64,000 nt of DNA from Acanthochlamys bracteata (lineage: Eukaryota; Streptophyta; Magnoliopsida; Pandanales; Velloziaceae), in NCBI GenBank assembly GCA_019914995.1, contig CM034133.1:5518001-5582000 (forward strand), written 5' to 3'. The notes beneath the pieces are model-generated. The model saw only the letters and a program-made list of their open reading frames with translations. It made no database searches and had not been told where the DNA came from. Positions 1 to 12,135 of the stretch are shown piece by piece. Each line of letters begins with the position of its first letter. Position 1 is the stretch's first letter. The translations under genes and the position numbers were made by a program.

Positions 1-23
1 AGGGAGAAAAAATTGATTCCAAT

Positions 24-660
24 TTGTACCAAGTGGTTGGAGTGACACTATCACATGCAGATGCAAGTGTGGCATCCGGTACTGATTTAGAGCAAGTAAT
101 TCAAATGTGGCACTTGAAGCTAGGTCACATTTCAAATTACGGTCTTAAAATTCTTTTTGATCGGAAGCTCTTGCCAGGGCTATCCGAGGTTAAGCTGTCG
201 TTTTGTGAGTTTGTTATCGGAAAGCAGCACCATACCAAGTTTAGAAGATCATTCTCCAGAGCCATAGCTGTTCTTAACTTAGTTCATTCGGATGTGTGGG
301 AGTAACCGCAACTTTCACTTAGGGGAGCCAAATATTTGGTAATATTTAATGATGATTTTTCTCGACGAAGTTGGGTGTATCCAATCTGAAGAAAGTTAGA
401 GGTGTTTGGTGTGTTCAAGTACTTTAAAGCTCGGGTGGAACTTAATTCCAGCAGTAGGATCAAGTGCCTACGGTCGGGTAACGGAGGAAAATACAACAGT
501 GATGAATTCTTTATTTTCTTAGCAGAATAAGGGATCAAACGGTAGTCCACTTTACCTTATACTCTACAGCAAAATGGAGTTGCGAAGCGGTTCAATAGGA
601 TATTACTTGAGCGGGTGAGGCTTATGATTAAAGTGGCTGGTTTGCCTAACTCTTTTGAGT
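24..660 (+). pseudogene. copia GAG-pre-integrase and integrase core remnant
   Basis: The first 93 codons are open and contain MWHLKLGHIS, the His-His half of the copia GAG-pre-integrase zinc-binding motif, followed by a single Cys (LSFCEF) where two are usual. The integrase core follows (VIFNDDFSRRSW; SGNGGKYNSDEF; QQNGVAKRFNR), with stops near 303, 388, 529 and 543. It would have cut and joined element cDNA into the host chromosome. Non-functional here. Confidence 0.8.
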
Positions 661-1199
661 AGAGACAGCTAAGACGGCTTGTTATATATTGAACCGCATC
701 CCTTCAACTGCTACTGGGTTGAAAGTGCTAATAAAATTGTGGACTGATAATATTGTTGGTTATTCTCGCCTTTATATTTTTGGTTGTCTAATATTCATGA
801 TGTATAAATTATAAAGAGAGATCCAAGTTGATTGCTAAGTCTACAAAGTGCATAATTCTGGGGTATGCTGAAGATGTTATGAGGTATCGCTTATGAGATC
901 CCACTCCGTAAGGTTTTCTTCAGCAGGGATGTGATCTTTGTAGAAGAGCAGCTGCAAAGAACATCAGAAGGTGATGATGCCACTATGTATGCCACTGGAA
1001 AGCAAAACTTGCTTCAGGATAAAACCATGGTTAATCCGGAGTAGGCAGAAAATGAGGAAGAAAAGTCAGATTCTGTGCATTAACCAAGCGATGGGCATGA
1101 GAAAGAAGTTCTTAAGAATCCAACCCTTAGACGTGCAACTCGTAAGAGAAAAGCATATAAGAGGTACGCGGATTATATTTAGAGCCTATTCCTAACTTT

Positions 1200-2190
1200 A
1201 CATATAGCTTCTTACTGAAGAAGGAGAGCCAATAAATCTTGAGAAAACATTGGATAGTTTACATGCTGCCTGTTGGATGAAAACTATGTAAGAAGAAATT
1301 GAGGCACTCCATAAGAATGGGACTTGGAAATTAGTTCTACTTTCTCAAGGATGAAAAGATATTGGTAACAAATGGGTCTACAAGATCAAGCATGGTAGCA
1401 ATGATCAAGTAGAACGGTTTCGTATCCGATTGGTTGTAAAAGGATATGCACAAAAGGAATGAGTCGAATTTGATGAAATCTTTTCTCTGATAGTTCGTTT
1501 GACAATAATTCGTGCGGTCTTAGTATTGTACGCATCATCAGATCTCTATTTTGAACAACTCGACATGAAGATGACATTCTTAGACGGTGAGTTGGAAGAG
1601 GAGAGATATATAGTCCAACCAGAAGGCTTTGCCGAGATAGATAAAGAGAACTTGATTTGTCGTTTAGTCAAATCTCTTTATGGACTTAAGTAGGCACCAA
1701 TGTGCTGCTATAAGAGAGTTGATGGTTGTATCGGTAGCCTCGAATACAGTAAGCTAGTCTCGGACTTTTGTGCTTACATCCAGCAGTTTGAGGTAAGTGA
1801 ATATGTCATCTTGCTGCTGTATGTGGATGATATGCTTGTGGCGAGCCAAAGCATGGAATGTATCCAACAGTTGAAGGCTCAACTGGCAAGTGACTTTGAT
1901 ATAAAAGACTTGGGTCCGGCAAACAAGATTTTTGAAATAAAGATATGGCGAGATAGAGACAATAGAGAAATTCTACTGTCCCATACTAGCTATCTGAGAA
2001 AGGTGTTGCAGTGATTTGGCATGCAAATAAGTAAGTCAGTGTCTCCCCCTTTTTCTATTAGTCTTAAGTTATCTTCTTTAGGATATCCTAGCCAAAACAA
2101 GAAGAAGATGGAAATATTTCGGGTACCATATGAATCTGTCGTGGAAAGCCTGTATACTATGGTATGCACTCGGCCAGACATTGCCTAAGC
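1200..2190 (+). pseudogene. copia reverse transcriptase remnant
   Basis: RVT_2-type RT. GNKWVYKIKH, LDMKMTFLDGELEEE and ICRLVKSLYGLK appear in order, then the catalytic box LLYVDDMLVA near 1814-1843. At least five in-frame stops (for example near 1290, 1353, 1461, 1690 and 2012) disrupt it. The active-site Asp pair survives even though the reading frame is dead, which fits neutral decay after insertion. Confidence 0.85.
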
Positions 2191-2279
2191 AGTGGGAGTG
2201 GTGAGTAGATACATGGCAAATCTAGGCAATGAGCACTGAATGGCTATTAAGAGAGTACTTCGATATATTAACGGTACTC

Positions 2280-2750
2280 TAGATGCTACATTGTGTTACA
2301 AAGGGTCTGAATGTTTTGTCAAAGGTTTTGTAAACTCAGATTATGCGGGTGATCTTGATAGGAGAAAATCTACTTCTGGTTATGTTCAAGCTTACAGGTG
2401 GTGCTATTAGTTGATGTTCAAAACTGAAATCTGTTATAGCTCTTTCTACAACAGAAGTAGAGTATATGACAGCAACACAAGCATGTAAAAAAGACATATG
2501 GATGAAGATATTGCTTGAGAAACTCGTGCACAAATAAGAGTCATTGCTTTTATTTTGTGATAGCCAAGGTGCCCTACATGTTCAAGAAATTCAGCTTTTC
2601 ATTCCATAACAAAACACATAGAAGTGTATTATCATTTTATTCGTAATGTGGTTTCTTGTGGGAGTATTAACTTACTCATGATTCCTACCAAGAAGAATCC
2701 CGCGAATGCCTTAACGAAAGCAGTTTCTTTTAACAAGTTTGAATTTTGAA
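2280..2750 (+). pseudogene. copia RNase H remnant
   Basis: Starts in RVLRYINGTLDATLCYKG, the RT to RNase H connector. It continues with NSDYAGDLDRRKSTSGY, the first catalytic Asp segment of copia RNase H. The C-terminal pieces TKHIEVYYHFIRN and IPTKKNPANALTKAV are readable after frame changes. Stops and frameshifts make it non-functional. Its end near 2750 marks the end of pol. Confidence 0.8.
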
Positions 2751-3029
2751 TAACTTTGTATTGGATCACAATGGACAACAGTAGGGACAGAAGTGGTAGT
2801 GGTCACACGTATCCTAAAAAAGTAATGGAGTTGGGAAAAAATTGACTAAGACATGATGAACTTCGGAAGTCGGCTAGTAAGTACAATAGTCCTTACTCCG
2901 TTTTGTCTTTATCTATTTTCAGTACCTCCGATGCGGGTATTTTCGTACCAACTTTTTACTTTCTTGGAAAGACAAGGCAATGTGTTTTTAAGTGAGAGAT
3001 TTGTTGGAAGTAAAAATACTTTTATGAGC

Positions 3030-3526
3030 TTCTAATCAAGCAGTCCACAAATAGCTACTGGTAGTCCACTGTTTAGTCCAATATAGCTGCTATGATAGTT
3101 ATCTTCACATTCATGAGAAAGTTATGTTTAGATTCACTCTAACTACCATAGAAAGTTATAACAAGGAACTAATGGCAATGAGTTACTTTGGAGAGCTAGT
3201 TATTTAGTGGACTAGATATCAAAGAATTTTTTGCATCCTATATATATGTCCCAAATGTGTCGAATTTGAAAGAAGTATGCAAAGAGGGAATGCAAGCAAG
3301 AATGTAAAGTTGTAAGCCTACATTGCAATATAATCGCATAGTGATATTTTTTTTTGTGTGACTATACCACCGTGAGATTTTTCTCATTTTTCTCCACGTA
3401 TATATTTGTGTTATGTGATTGCCTTATTCATCTTTAATAATCTCAAATTGGATTGCAACATCCTAGTGTGTGTTATATATTTCGCTGTGCTATTTTTCGT
3501 TCATGCACACTACCATATTTTCAACA
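3030..3526 (+). repeat. probable 3' LTR of the copia remnant
   Basis: This follows pol directly. It contains a TATA-like box (TCCTATATATATG near 3237) and ends with TTTTCAACA near 3526, a plausible LTR terminus. The other LTR lies outside the window, so the left boundary is inferred and could be off by 200 bp or more. Confidence 0.4.
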
Positions 3527-4207
3527 TTAAATAGCTATTAACCCAATTCACCCATCCTTTTTGAGTTAGTTGTGCAGGTTTGACCAAAACTTCTCTTGCA
3601 TAAAAGGATCCTACAAATATCTTCATTAATTATATATGCCCAAAAGACAATAATAATGGAAGAATGCAAATATAGAGAGTTTGAAAATATGTAGTGTTAT
3701 GTATTAAACAAATTAACAAACAAAAAGAATTTAGAATGAAGTTAATGAGAGCAATTGATGCTCTTATTAAGGACTTATTTCCTATTTTTATAAAAAAAAA
3801 CATTTATTGTTATTTCAATACTATCTTTTAATCGTTATTTATACGATGTCAAGTGACAGTAGAAACTTTATTATATATTAACTCAAAATAATATTCTTAA
3901 ATTAGTTAAGTATTGATGTAAATTTGCACTAAATGCTAAAAGCATATGGTATTATATTGAAATGCTTATCCCAAGTTCCCAACTGCTAAAATTTTCAAAC
4001 TCAAGGGATTAAGATACTTGAAAATTTATTTAATACCAGTGCATGTCTTATCAAATATCTCTTTCAAAAAATTTTTTTATATACGATGATCATTTAAATA
4101 CTCTAGTAATTATTGAAATACGATAATCCATCCAAACAAACTCTATTAAATAATATTAAATCATATTTTATCTAAGTACATACTTGACAAATTAATTAAG
4201 AGTGTTT
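3527..4207. other. AT-rich intergenic, no gene seen
   Basis: No coding pattern, splice-bounded exon or clear repeat boundary is visible. It separates two copia elements. Confidence 0.5.
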
Positions 4208-4650
4208 TGTTAGAAATTCTTTATGGTCTTCACTTTACAATACATCATATATGTGAATATAAAAATAGTGAGAGTTATAGTAGTTATTCCAATATCAATT
4301 AGTTATGTTATTATGAACTAGTTATTAGTAATTATTCCATATATAGGTGGCTATCTGATAGTTACTATATTGAGGAAGTAGTTTTTATGGGAACAACTAT
4401 TTCTTTTGCTCTTTATAAGTAGCATTTGTGTGGATCTCTATCACATATAATTCATGATTAATATCCTAATACCATCATATTTTATTGTGTTAAAAAAACT
4501 CATGAGTTAGATGTCCTAAGAACAAAGTAAGTATTGGCTATAGATGGTGGTTAGTAATTTTCTAGTTTTTTCATTTATGCTAGTTTATCTTACATGTAAA
4601 ACATATGTTTTTGATTTTTGTTTATATGTCGTATCAGCCTAAACTTTTGT
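4208..4650 (+). repeat. 5' LTR of the second copia element
   Basis: It begins TGTTAGAAATTCTTTATGG and matches 11708-12135 throughout (shared blocks such as GTGGTCTTCACTT or close variants, AAAAATAGTG, AAGTAGTTTTT). The 3' edge is approximate. No clean TGGTATCAGAGC primer site follows; only a GTATCAGCC-like stretch near 4633. Confidence 0.7.
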
Positions 4651-6091
4651 GTCTCTTTCTAATCATAAAGTGCTATGTGATATATTATATGATGTGTAAT
4701 TCATATTCTATTTATATATTTATTCTTTCTTTAAAACAATTATATCAGTTAAATTAGTTCAGGTATCCTTGAATATTTATATATATTATATATTCTAAAT
4801 ATGAATTTAACCATCTTATTGAATCATAGGGTATAAAAATAATATTATACTATAGAAATTTACAAATATTTTGAAAGATAGTTTATAATACTAGATATAT
4901 ATTTGTTATCTCTAAATTGATGTATTTTTGTGAATTATGGTTTACATTTATTTTAGAGATTGTTTGTTTGTTTAGCGTAATTTTAGTATACTTAAATGTT
5001 CAATATATGATATTTATACGGTATATGCTTAATCGAATATTAATGTCATGTGATTAGTGTACACATAAATAAATAAATAGTAGCCACCATATTTTAATTC
5101 TATAGATGCATGCATTAATATTTTTCATATATATAATCACATACGATTTATATGATATCAAATTGTAATTAGCTATAATAATATTAATCAAAAGTTACAT
5201 ATTTGATTATGATGGAACATGAAAATTTATTACTACCTTTATTTGCCCACAGGCATTAAGAAATAATGATAGATTCTAATTTTACCATAAGATTTGAATG
5301 TATGAATCGTTATAAGTAAGAATCTTTGCCCATAGTCAAATTTTTTTAACATGTCTATTCAGATATCTTTTGATATGTATTATATTGGTAAGCTTATCTA
5401 TATTAGATAGTTTATGCATCATAATCATTGAAGAAAATGTGTTAAATTTATTTATTTGTAGTTGATCAATTTTTTATATTTTTAACGATAAAGTTTTCGA
5501 CTTAAGTGGTGACAACGATAAAAGGTGGAAGAAGAGTGTTCTTATTCATTTGGAATGCTTGAACCTTGATTATGCTCTTCGTAAAAATGAGTCAACCATA
5601 CGTACGAGTACTAATATAGTGAGATAGATTATATGAACGGTGGGAAAAATCTAATCTGTTAAAAGTATGAATTGTATCAAATCTCACATAATTATTAGTA
5701 TTCATAGGTCGATATCTGATACACAAATGTCAATGATTTAATGGAAAAGTATCAAATATAGCATTGGCTTAACACCCTAACAAGTAAGTTGACATCTATA
5801 AAGCTTAGTGACCTTAAAAATATCTGTGTGTATATTATGCAAATGAGGGACATTACTGTTCCATTGAGGTTTTCTGAAGATATAAATTTCTGATAATTTC
5901 TCGTATATTTTGTTGTGAGTCTCTTGCATCTCACTATAGCTTTAAGATTTTTTACAACACGTAAGATAAATAGTCATTTAATGAACATTTGATTATGTGT
6001 GTTAAAAAGAAAGAAAATTGGCTAACTTAAGACAAAAAGTAAGTCATTAATTAGAAAGAAAAAGATAGACCGAATGTAGCAGATAATAATG
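4651..6091. other. AT-rich element interior, no gene recognised
   Basis: This should carry the leader, primer site and gag of the copia element, but no gag motif or CCHC zinc knuckle can be read. The sequence is very AT-rich with only short spurious ORFs. Confidence 0.45.
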
Positions 6092-8227
6092 TTGTTAAAA
6101 TCTCGATATAAATGTTAAGATCCTATAATCTTACGATTTTACTTCATCAAAATGATCCCGATTCAAGCAAAATCATTTTGTGTGTAAAATTGCACCTGAA
6201 TCACGATCCTGTAATCTTGAAAGGATTTTTTTGTAATATAGTAAAGGTTAGAGGTCTTTTTGCAAATTTGTTTAAACAGTAAGTAATCTAATTGGTCGTC
6301 ATTCTCATTCAGTCGGATGAGAAAAATTATAAATTCCTAATTTTTCGTTCTACCTTGTGATAGATCGGATCCTTCAAAATCTTTTCCTTCTAGGCCTACT
6401 AGAGGAGAATTCTTTCTTCTACACCGATCGTTTTCTTGATTCATGCTATACTACTTCGTAATTCTTCTGATTTAACAGATCTACAGCGATCACCAAGAGT
6501 TGGTCTTCAATCGAGTTCTTCTTCAGTTCTTTTATACCCTAGTACGTAAAACTACTTTAGTTCTTCAATTCGAGTTCTTTTACACTGATTGTTAAATTTT
6601 TTTCAGAATTTTGTTAAATTATTGAGTGTTGAATCTGTTGAGTGGTGACTGCCGACTCGTGATACCTGATTATGTTGTTGTTATTACTTTAACAATTTAA
6701 AAATTTTATGATTAAAATAAAATTTTCGATTGTAGTATTTTACTGAATTTGACAATTATACTGTTTTATATTTTAGAGAAAGGGTCTTTAACGACTTCAA
6801 TTTGTTAGAGAGGAGAGGGAGATCGAAGTCAGATTGCTCACTGCATTATCAGGCTTAATGATTTCTCCTAATGCTTTCTCTGACAATTAAAGAAATTTGA
6901 ATATGTGATGTCTCACCATGTGATAATTCTAAATTTTTACTAATTAGAGGGTCTATCCTCTACATCATAATAGTTCTGGTTATTATTTATTCTTTATAAA
7001 TACCTTTATTATTTATTGCAAACTCAAGAAATACTTCAATTCTTCATTACTTTCAGTCGTATGTCTCTAACTTCATATTGATTGTAATTTCTTGGTAGCT
7101 GACCAATTAGTCATGATTTCTTCCAAATGAATCATGTCTCTCTTGTACTCATGTAGCTCTTCTGAGCTAATAGAATATGCATAATTTTTTATCAAGATCA
7201 ACTACACCCGTAGTGTTTGTTATACAGTACAGTTCTTTTTCAGGAGAATGAGATAAATGAAAATTTTGAAGGAGCTCCTGTATGTAGAGAGTGTAAGGTT
7301 AGAGTTCTTGATGTTAGCAGTGCAAGTACCTCAAGAAGAGCTCAACCAAGAAGACAACATATGAGGAGAGCAAAGGGGTAGAAACTCAGAATCGTTGGAG
7401 GATTTATTTTCACATCAGTTTCGCTAACTTATTAGTTTGGTGAGATAGAATCACGAGCTGCAAATGTATGTTGATGTTGCTGCACCACCAAGCTCAAGTT
7501 TTAGCACACCACAATTCATGAAGCAGGTTTGGGAGATGGATAAGGATATACCAGCTTATTCTCCAGAGCCATTAAATGGCTTTTGTATATTGTTTTATTG
7601 TAAAACTTTGGTCAAGTTTGTTGCCATGTTGTATAAATATGTAACTTCAAATTTGCTATTGGCTTGAAAGATGGAAAACTACTGATGAATGATATAGAAC
7701 TTTAAGCTCTTCATTTCTTTTTACGTTTGTTTAGAGCCTCTTAAATTTTCATGTTCTTGTAATGATATGCAGTATACTTGTTTGTAGAAATAATCATCAA
7801 CTAAATATTTTATTGATATTAATTGCTGCTGAAAATGAAAAAAATATTCCCAACTGCATAATGATTTATCATAGTTTTGTAACTTTTATTATATAATTTC
7901 TTATTCAAATAAGAATTTGAAAATTAGTCTAACATTAAGCAAATAATATATTTATACATACTTTTAGCTTCTAAAGAAAGTCGAAAGTTGTAATTAAAAA
8001 CTTGAAACTTCTACTAGAAGGTCCAAAAGTCACTTGAAACCATAAAGATCAATATCTATTAGCTTGTTACAATTTAAAAAATATTATCTAAAATTTTGAA
8101 GTATTACAATAAAATTTTTATTTAAAAAATTATTGTTATATAAAATTTTACGATCTTACTATAAAATCTCGATTTTATAATTTTAATCAAACAGAACGAT
8201 CCTACTTAAGATCTTGATCTTTATAAC
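6092..8227. mobile_element. candidate DNA-transposon insertion with related ends
   Basis: The left end (GTTAAAATCTCGATATAAAT onward) and the reverse complement of the right end (GTTATAAAGATCAAGATC onward) are loosely related. Both contain repeated TTACGAT / AAAATCTCGAT words, as in some plant hAT- or Mutator-type terminal regions. The interior is less AT-rich and carries short coding-like stretches near 7240-7670. I see no transposase and no clear target duplication, so the call is tentative. Confidence 0.3.
7250..7670 (+). pseudogene. coding-like fragment, unrecognised
   Basis: A short open stretch (EGAPVCRECKVRVLDVSSAS, then from 7464 MYVDVAAPPSSSFSTPQF) has better codon texture than its surroundings. 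It lies inside the candidate insertion at 6092-8227. I do not recognise a family. It may be part of a captured gene or a decayed transposon protein. Confidence 0.25.
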
Positions 8228-8929
8228 CTTGGCAGGTAAGTTTAATTGCTCCACTCATGTTATGAGAAAAAAAGAATACATGAGAAGGATTGCTCTTAAA
8301 AAGGGCTTGCTGTGAAACGAAAGATAATCTTATATTTTATATATGTTATGAAGCTAATATGCTTTATGCTTCCGTAACAACTAGTGGAATGGTTATATTC
8401 TACAATCTATATTTGTAATACCATAAATTATTTTCTAAACCAAAAGAAACCTATAAACATTGCATGTAGCGTCTACTAAAAACTAGACGCATTCATGTGT
8501 GGATATCGTTAAAACATGTAAACTAGTTTTAAGAACCGATTCATTTTGGTTTAGAATAAACCTTTTATATTTGAAGTTTTCCTATAAAGTTAACTTTATT
8601 TCAAGATTGTACCTTTGGATTTTTCCTTCAACTTTTTTGAAACATCTTTTAGTTTATTAAAAGATTCAAATATTATTAAAAATGGTACAATTTGTGATAA
8701 TTTGTTTTGAAATTATTTAATTGATAATGTTTCTTATAATTTGATGGCTTCATACGATAATGATGATATTAAGCGTTATATTATAAATAAGTAATGCAAT
8801 ATTGTGGCATCAGTTATTGTGACATATCAATATTGAAAGAATGAAAATGTTAGTAAATGATGTTATAGAAATTGTTGACTTTATAAATTTTGATAGTTGT
8901 GTACACTGTATTAAAGAAAAGCAGACTAA

Positions 8930-9360
8930 CAAAAACAAAAAGGTGCAAGGAAGAGTCTAACATTTTGAAAATCATACCCAATAATATTTGTTGTTGGATT
9001 TGTGCTCTAGTGGTTAGAAATATTTCATCACTTTCATAGATGATTATTCATGATTTATGTATTTCAACTTGCTTCCTAACAAGAGTGAGATGTTGGATGC
9101 TTTAAAAATATATAAGGCAGAGGTAGAGAAACTATATGAAAAACAAATTTAAATTATGATATCTAATAGAGGTGGTGAATATTCTAGTAATATATAGGTA
9201 CTTAACAATCGCTTAGTTCATTTGTTGAATTTCTTCGAAAGTAAGATATTAATTGTAGCTCAGTACATTTAGTTGTTCATATAATGATGTAACAGAAAGA
9301 AGCAATTGAATATTAATAGAGAAGGTGAGGAGTATGTTTAGCAACTCCAAATTTCATCAT
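8930..9360 (+). pseudogene. copia integrase remnant (second element)
   Basis: The core reads KYFITFIDDYS, then NLLPNKSEMLDALKIYKAEV and ISNRGGEYSS, the D-x-D spaced part of a copia integrase. Stops and frameshifts interrupt it. It lies upstream of RT remnants in the same orientation, consistent with Ty1-copia order. Confidence 0.75.
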
Positions 9361-10019
9361 TCTCGACAGAAGCTCTTAAAATAGTAATGCATATATTAAA
9401 TTGAGTTCCAACTAAGATAGTTTTCAAATTGCCTTTCGGATTAAGGAAAAGTTGAAAATCAAATTTAAAACATATACGCATTTTGGGTTTGCCTAGCTCT
9501 CGTTAGAATTTATAATTTACAAGAAAAAGGAGCTAGGTTTAATGATTATAAAGAAATATTTTATCGGATATACTGTAATTTTCAGAAATTATAAATTTTA
9601 TTATCCATATCATATCCGTAGAATTGTTGAACCAAGAAATTATAATTCTCTTGAGGAATGATGTGGTTAGTGGGAGTGATCAACTCAAAAACTTAACTTT
9701 TGAGAAAAATCATTATGAATACTACTCGCACATTAAATATAATGTTGGTAATTCACTAGAATAGAATGTATATTGAAGAACCCCTCACTCAGATTTCACA
9801 TTATGCTAAAAATATATTAAACAATCTTAATAAAAATACTCTACAAGAGAAATATCTGTGCAACAATTTTTATTGTTGATACATTAAGAAGATAAACTGG
9901 AGATACAAAACTAGCAATTTCTACTGATTATATTATTTATCTATATGAATATGACTATGTCATTAGTGTAAAAAATGATCCTAACATATTTTCATAAGTA
10001 ACATAAAGTGATATATTTA

Positions 10020-10830
10020 TCTTATGATATGATGCTATGAAAGAAGAGGTAGATTTTATAACAAATAATCAAGTATGAGATTTTATTGAGTTGCATAAAG
10101 GGGTGAAGATTATGATTGTAAATGGATGTTTAAAATCAAGAAAGATTAATTAGGCAATATATAAGACTAGACTTGTTACCAAGGGATTCAGGTAAAATGA
10201 AGAAACACGCTATCGGCAGGTGTTACCTCTTGTATTGAAAAAAGATTCCTTCTATATCATCATGACATTAATTACCTTTTTTATTTAGATTTACATCAAA
10301 TGGATGTGAAATGACAATCATCAATAGAGATTTAGAAAAATAGGTTTTGTTTGGAATGAAGGCGACCACTTTGTTTGCAAGCTTTGAAAGTTCATTATGG
10401 CATGAGAAAGCCTCCCATTAATAGTATTTAAAGTTTTATAATGTTGTTCATATGGTTTTGTAGAGAACGTTATGGACAAATTTATATATTATAAGGTTAG
10501 TGGGATTAAAATCATCTTTTTGGGTTTATATATTGATGATATTTTTTCTGCAATAAATGTGACATAAGATTATTGCATGAGGTAAAATAATTTCTCTCAA
10601 ATTTTGATATGAAAGATCTGCCATCTTATGTTATTGGCATGAAAATCCATACAAATAGGTCTCAAGGTACCTTGATATTACCTCAAAAAACCTACATTTA
10701 TAAAGTGTTTGAGAAATTTTGGATGAAAAAAATGTTCACATATTGTTGCACCCATAGTGAAAGAGATAGGTTTAATTTGAACAATGCCCTAAAGATGAAC
10801 TTGAAAGTGAACAAAAACATTTAATATACT
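10020..10830 (+). pseudogene. copia reverse transcriptase remnant (second element)
   Basis: Readable pieces are TRLVTKGFR, IKIIFLGLYIDDIFSAINV (catalytic IDD variant near 10522-10545) and MKDLPSYVIGMKIHTNRSQG. The usual Val of the catalytic box is Ile here. Multiple stops make it non-functional. Confidence 0.75.
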
Positions 10831-10984
10831 TCAGCTATTGAAAGCCTAACGTATGCTCAAATTTGTATTAAACTTGACATTGCACTGATAGTTGGAATCT
10901 TAGAAAGATATCAAAATAATCCTAAATTAGATAATTGAGAGACAGCAAAATGATCATGAGGTATCTTCAAAGAACTAGAATTAC

Positions 10985-11195
10985 ATGCTTACATATCAAC
11001 AATCTAAAATTTTAGAAGTTCTTGGATATTTAGATTCAAACTTTGTTGGTTGTTTTCATCGTCCAAAGTCAATATGTAGTTGTAACTTCATACTTACTAG
11101 AGGAGCTATATTATGGAGAAGTTCAAAGCAATATCTAATTGTTACTTCTACTGTGGAAGCTAAATTTGTTTCTTATTTTAAGGTCACATCGTAAG
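10985..11195 (+). pseudogene. copia RNase H remnant (second element)
   Basis: A 69-codon open stretch reads LGYLDSNFVGCFHRPKSI, then ILTRGAILWRSSKQ and TSTVEAKFVSYF, matching in order the catalytic segments of copia RNase H. The rest of the domain is frame-broken and is followed by a 70-bp tandem duplication and the 3' LTR. Confidence 0.75.
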
Positions 11196-11248
11196 GTATT
11201 CGGTTAAATAGTTTCATTTTGGGCATTAAGTTGTTGAATCTATCCTAA

Positions 11249-11388
11249 GCCGTTCAAGATGATTGTGATATTTCAAATGTTGTGTTCTTTATTAGGAATA
11301 ATAAAAGTAGAAGTCAAAGCCATTCAAGATGATTGTGATATTTCAAATGTTGTGTTCTTTATTAGGAATAATAAAAGTAGAAGTCAAA
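11249..11388 (+). repeat. 70-bp near-perfect tandem duplication
   Basis: Two adjacent 70-bp units (11249-11318 and 11319-11388) differ at about one base (GCCGTTCAAG versus GCCATTCAAG). They lie in the RNase H to LTR interval of an otherwise heavily decayed copia element, so the duplication postdates most of that decay. Confidence 0.9.
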
Positions 11389-11707
11389 GCAGCACATCGA
11401 AGTTACATGCACAGAATTAGATAGCATATTAATGCAAATGAAGTGTTGAATTAGTGCATCCATGTTGATACGCTAGCATTTTTTTGTGTTTTAAAATAAA
11501 CATATTGAGGACCAGAATAATCAATAAAGAATTATTGATAAAGCTATGAAGTTTCAAAGAAAAAGTAAAATTGTATTGTCATACGTGGAAGATAATACTT
11601 ATAAATGACGTACCACCATGATTCATATAATTTTGTTTTATTTGTTTAAGCTATGGGATAACAAAACTACAATAGTATGAAATAAAAGTTCAAACCAATT
11701 GGGAGAA

Positions 11708-12135
11708 TATTAGAACTTCTATGTGGTCTTCACTTTTATGTTACATAATTTATAGAAATATAAAAATAGTGGGAGTCATTGTTATCCTATTATCTAGTAG
11801 TTTGTCGATTTTGGAGGGGTATTGATAGTTATTCTGTATATGTGTGGTTAATTTGTAGTTATCATATTAAGAAAGTAGTTTTTTAATGGAAGAAACTTTA
11901 CTCTTTATAAATCGCATTCATTTGGTCATTAATACATATAAATTAAGAGTGATATCCCAATACCAATGGTGAGTTGTTACTATGTTTATAAAAACTCATT
12001 GAGTTGGAAGAACTTGAAAAACAGTAATGATCGTTATGGTTGGAGGTTGATAATTTTCTTCTAATCTTTTCACTTTGCTACTTTATTTTGCATGCCTTTT
12101 GTGATTTTAGTTTACATGTTTTCTGTCCAAATTTT
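11708..12135 (+). repeat. 3' LTR of the second copia element
   Basis: It follows the purine tract TTGGGAGAAT and is homologous over its length to 4208-4650. The terminal dinucleotide TG has become TA. The right edge is approximate, set by the last shared block near TCCAAATTTTG. Confidence 0.7.

Larger units (their letters stand above)
1..3526 (+). mobile_element. Ty1-copia retrotransposon remnant, 5' truncated by window edge
   Basis: Conceptual translation gives the copia order: GAG-pre-integrase, integrase core, reverse transcriptase, RNase H. Stops and frameshifts break every domain, so the copy is dead. Gag, protease and the 5' LTR would lie left of the window. A probable 3' LTR with a TATA box follows the RNase H region. 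Integrase before RT is diagnostic of Ty1-copia rather than Ty3-gypsy. Confidence 0.85.
4208..12135 (+). mobile_element. old full-span Ty1-copia element with two diverged LTRs
   Basis: Two direct repeats of about 430 bp (4208-4650 and 11708-12135) share stepwise homology from TGTTAGAAATTC / TATTAGAACTTC to their ends. They enclose integrase, RT and RNase H remnants in the same orientation. A purine tract (TTGGGAGAAT) just before 11708 is a good polypurine tract. The long 4650-8900 interval lacks recognisable gag and appears expanded by other insertions. LTR divergence and the many stops indicate an old insertion. Confidence 0.75.
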
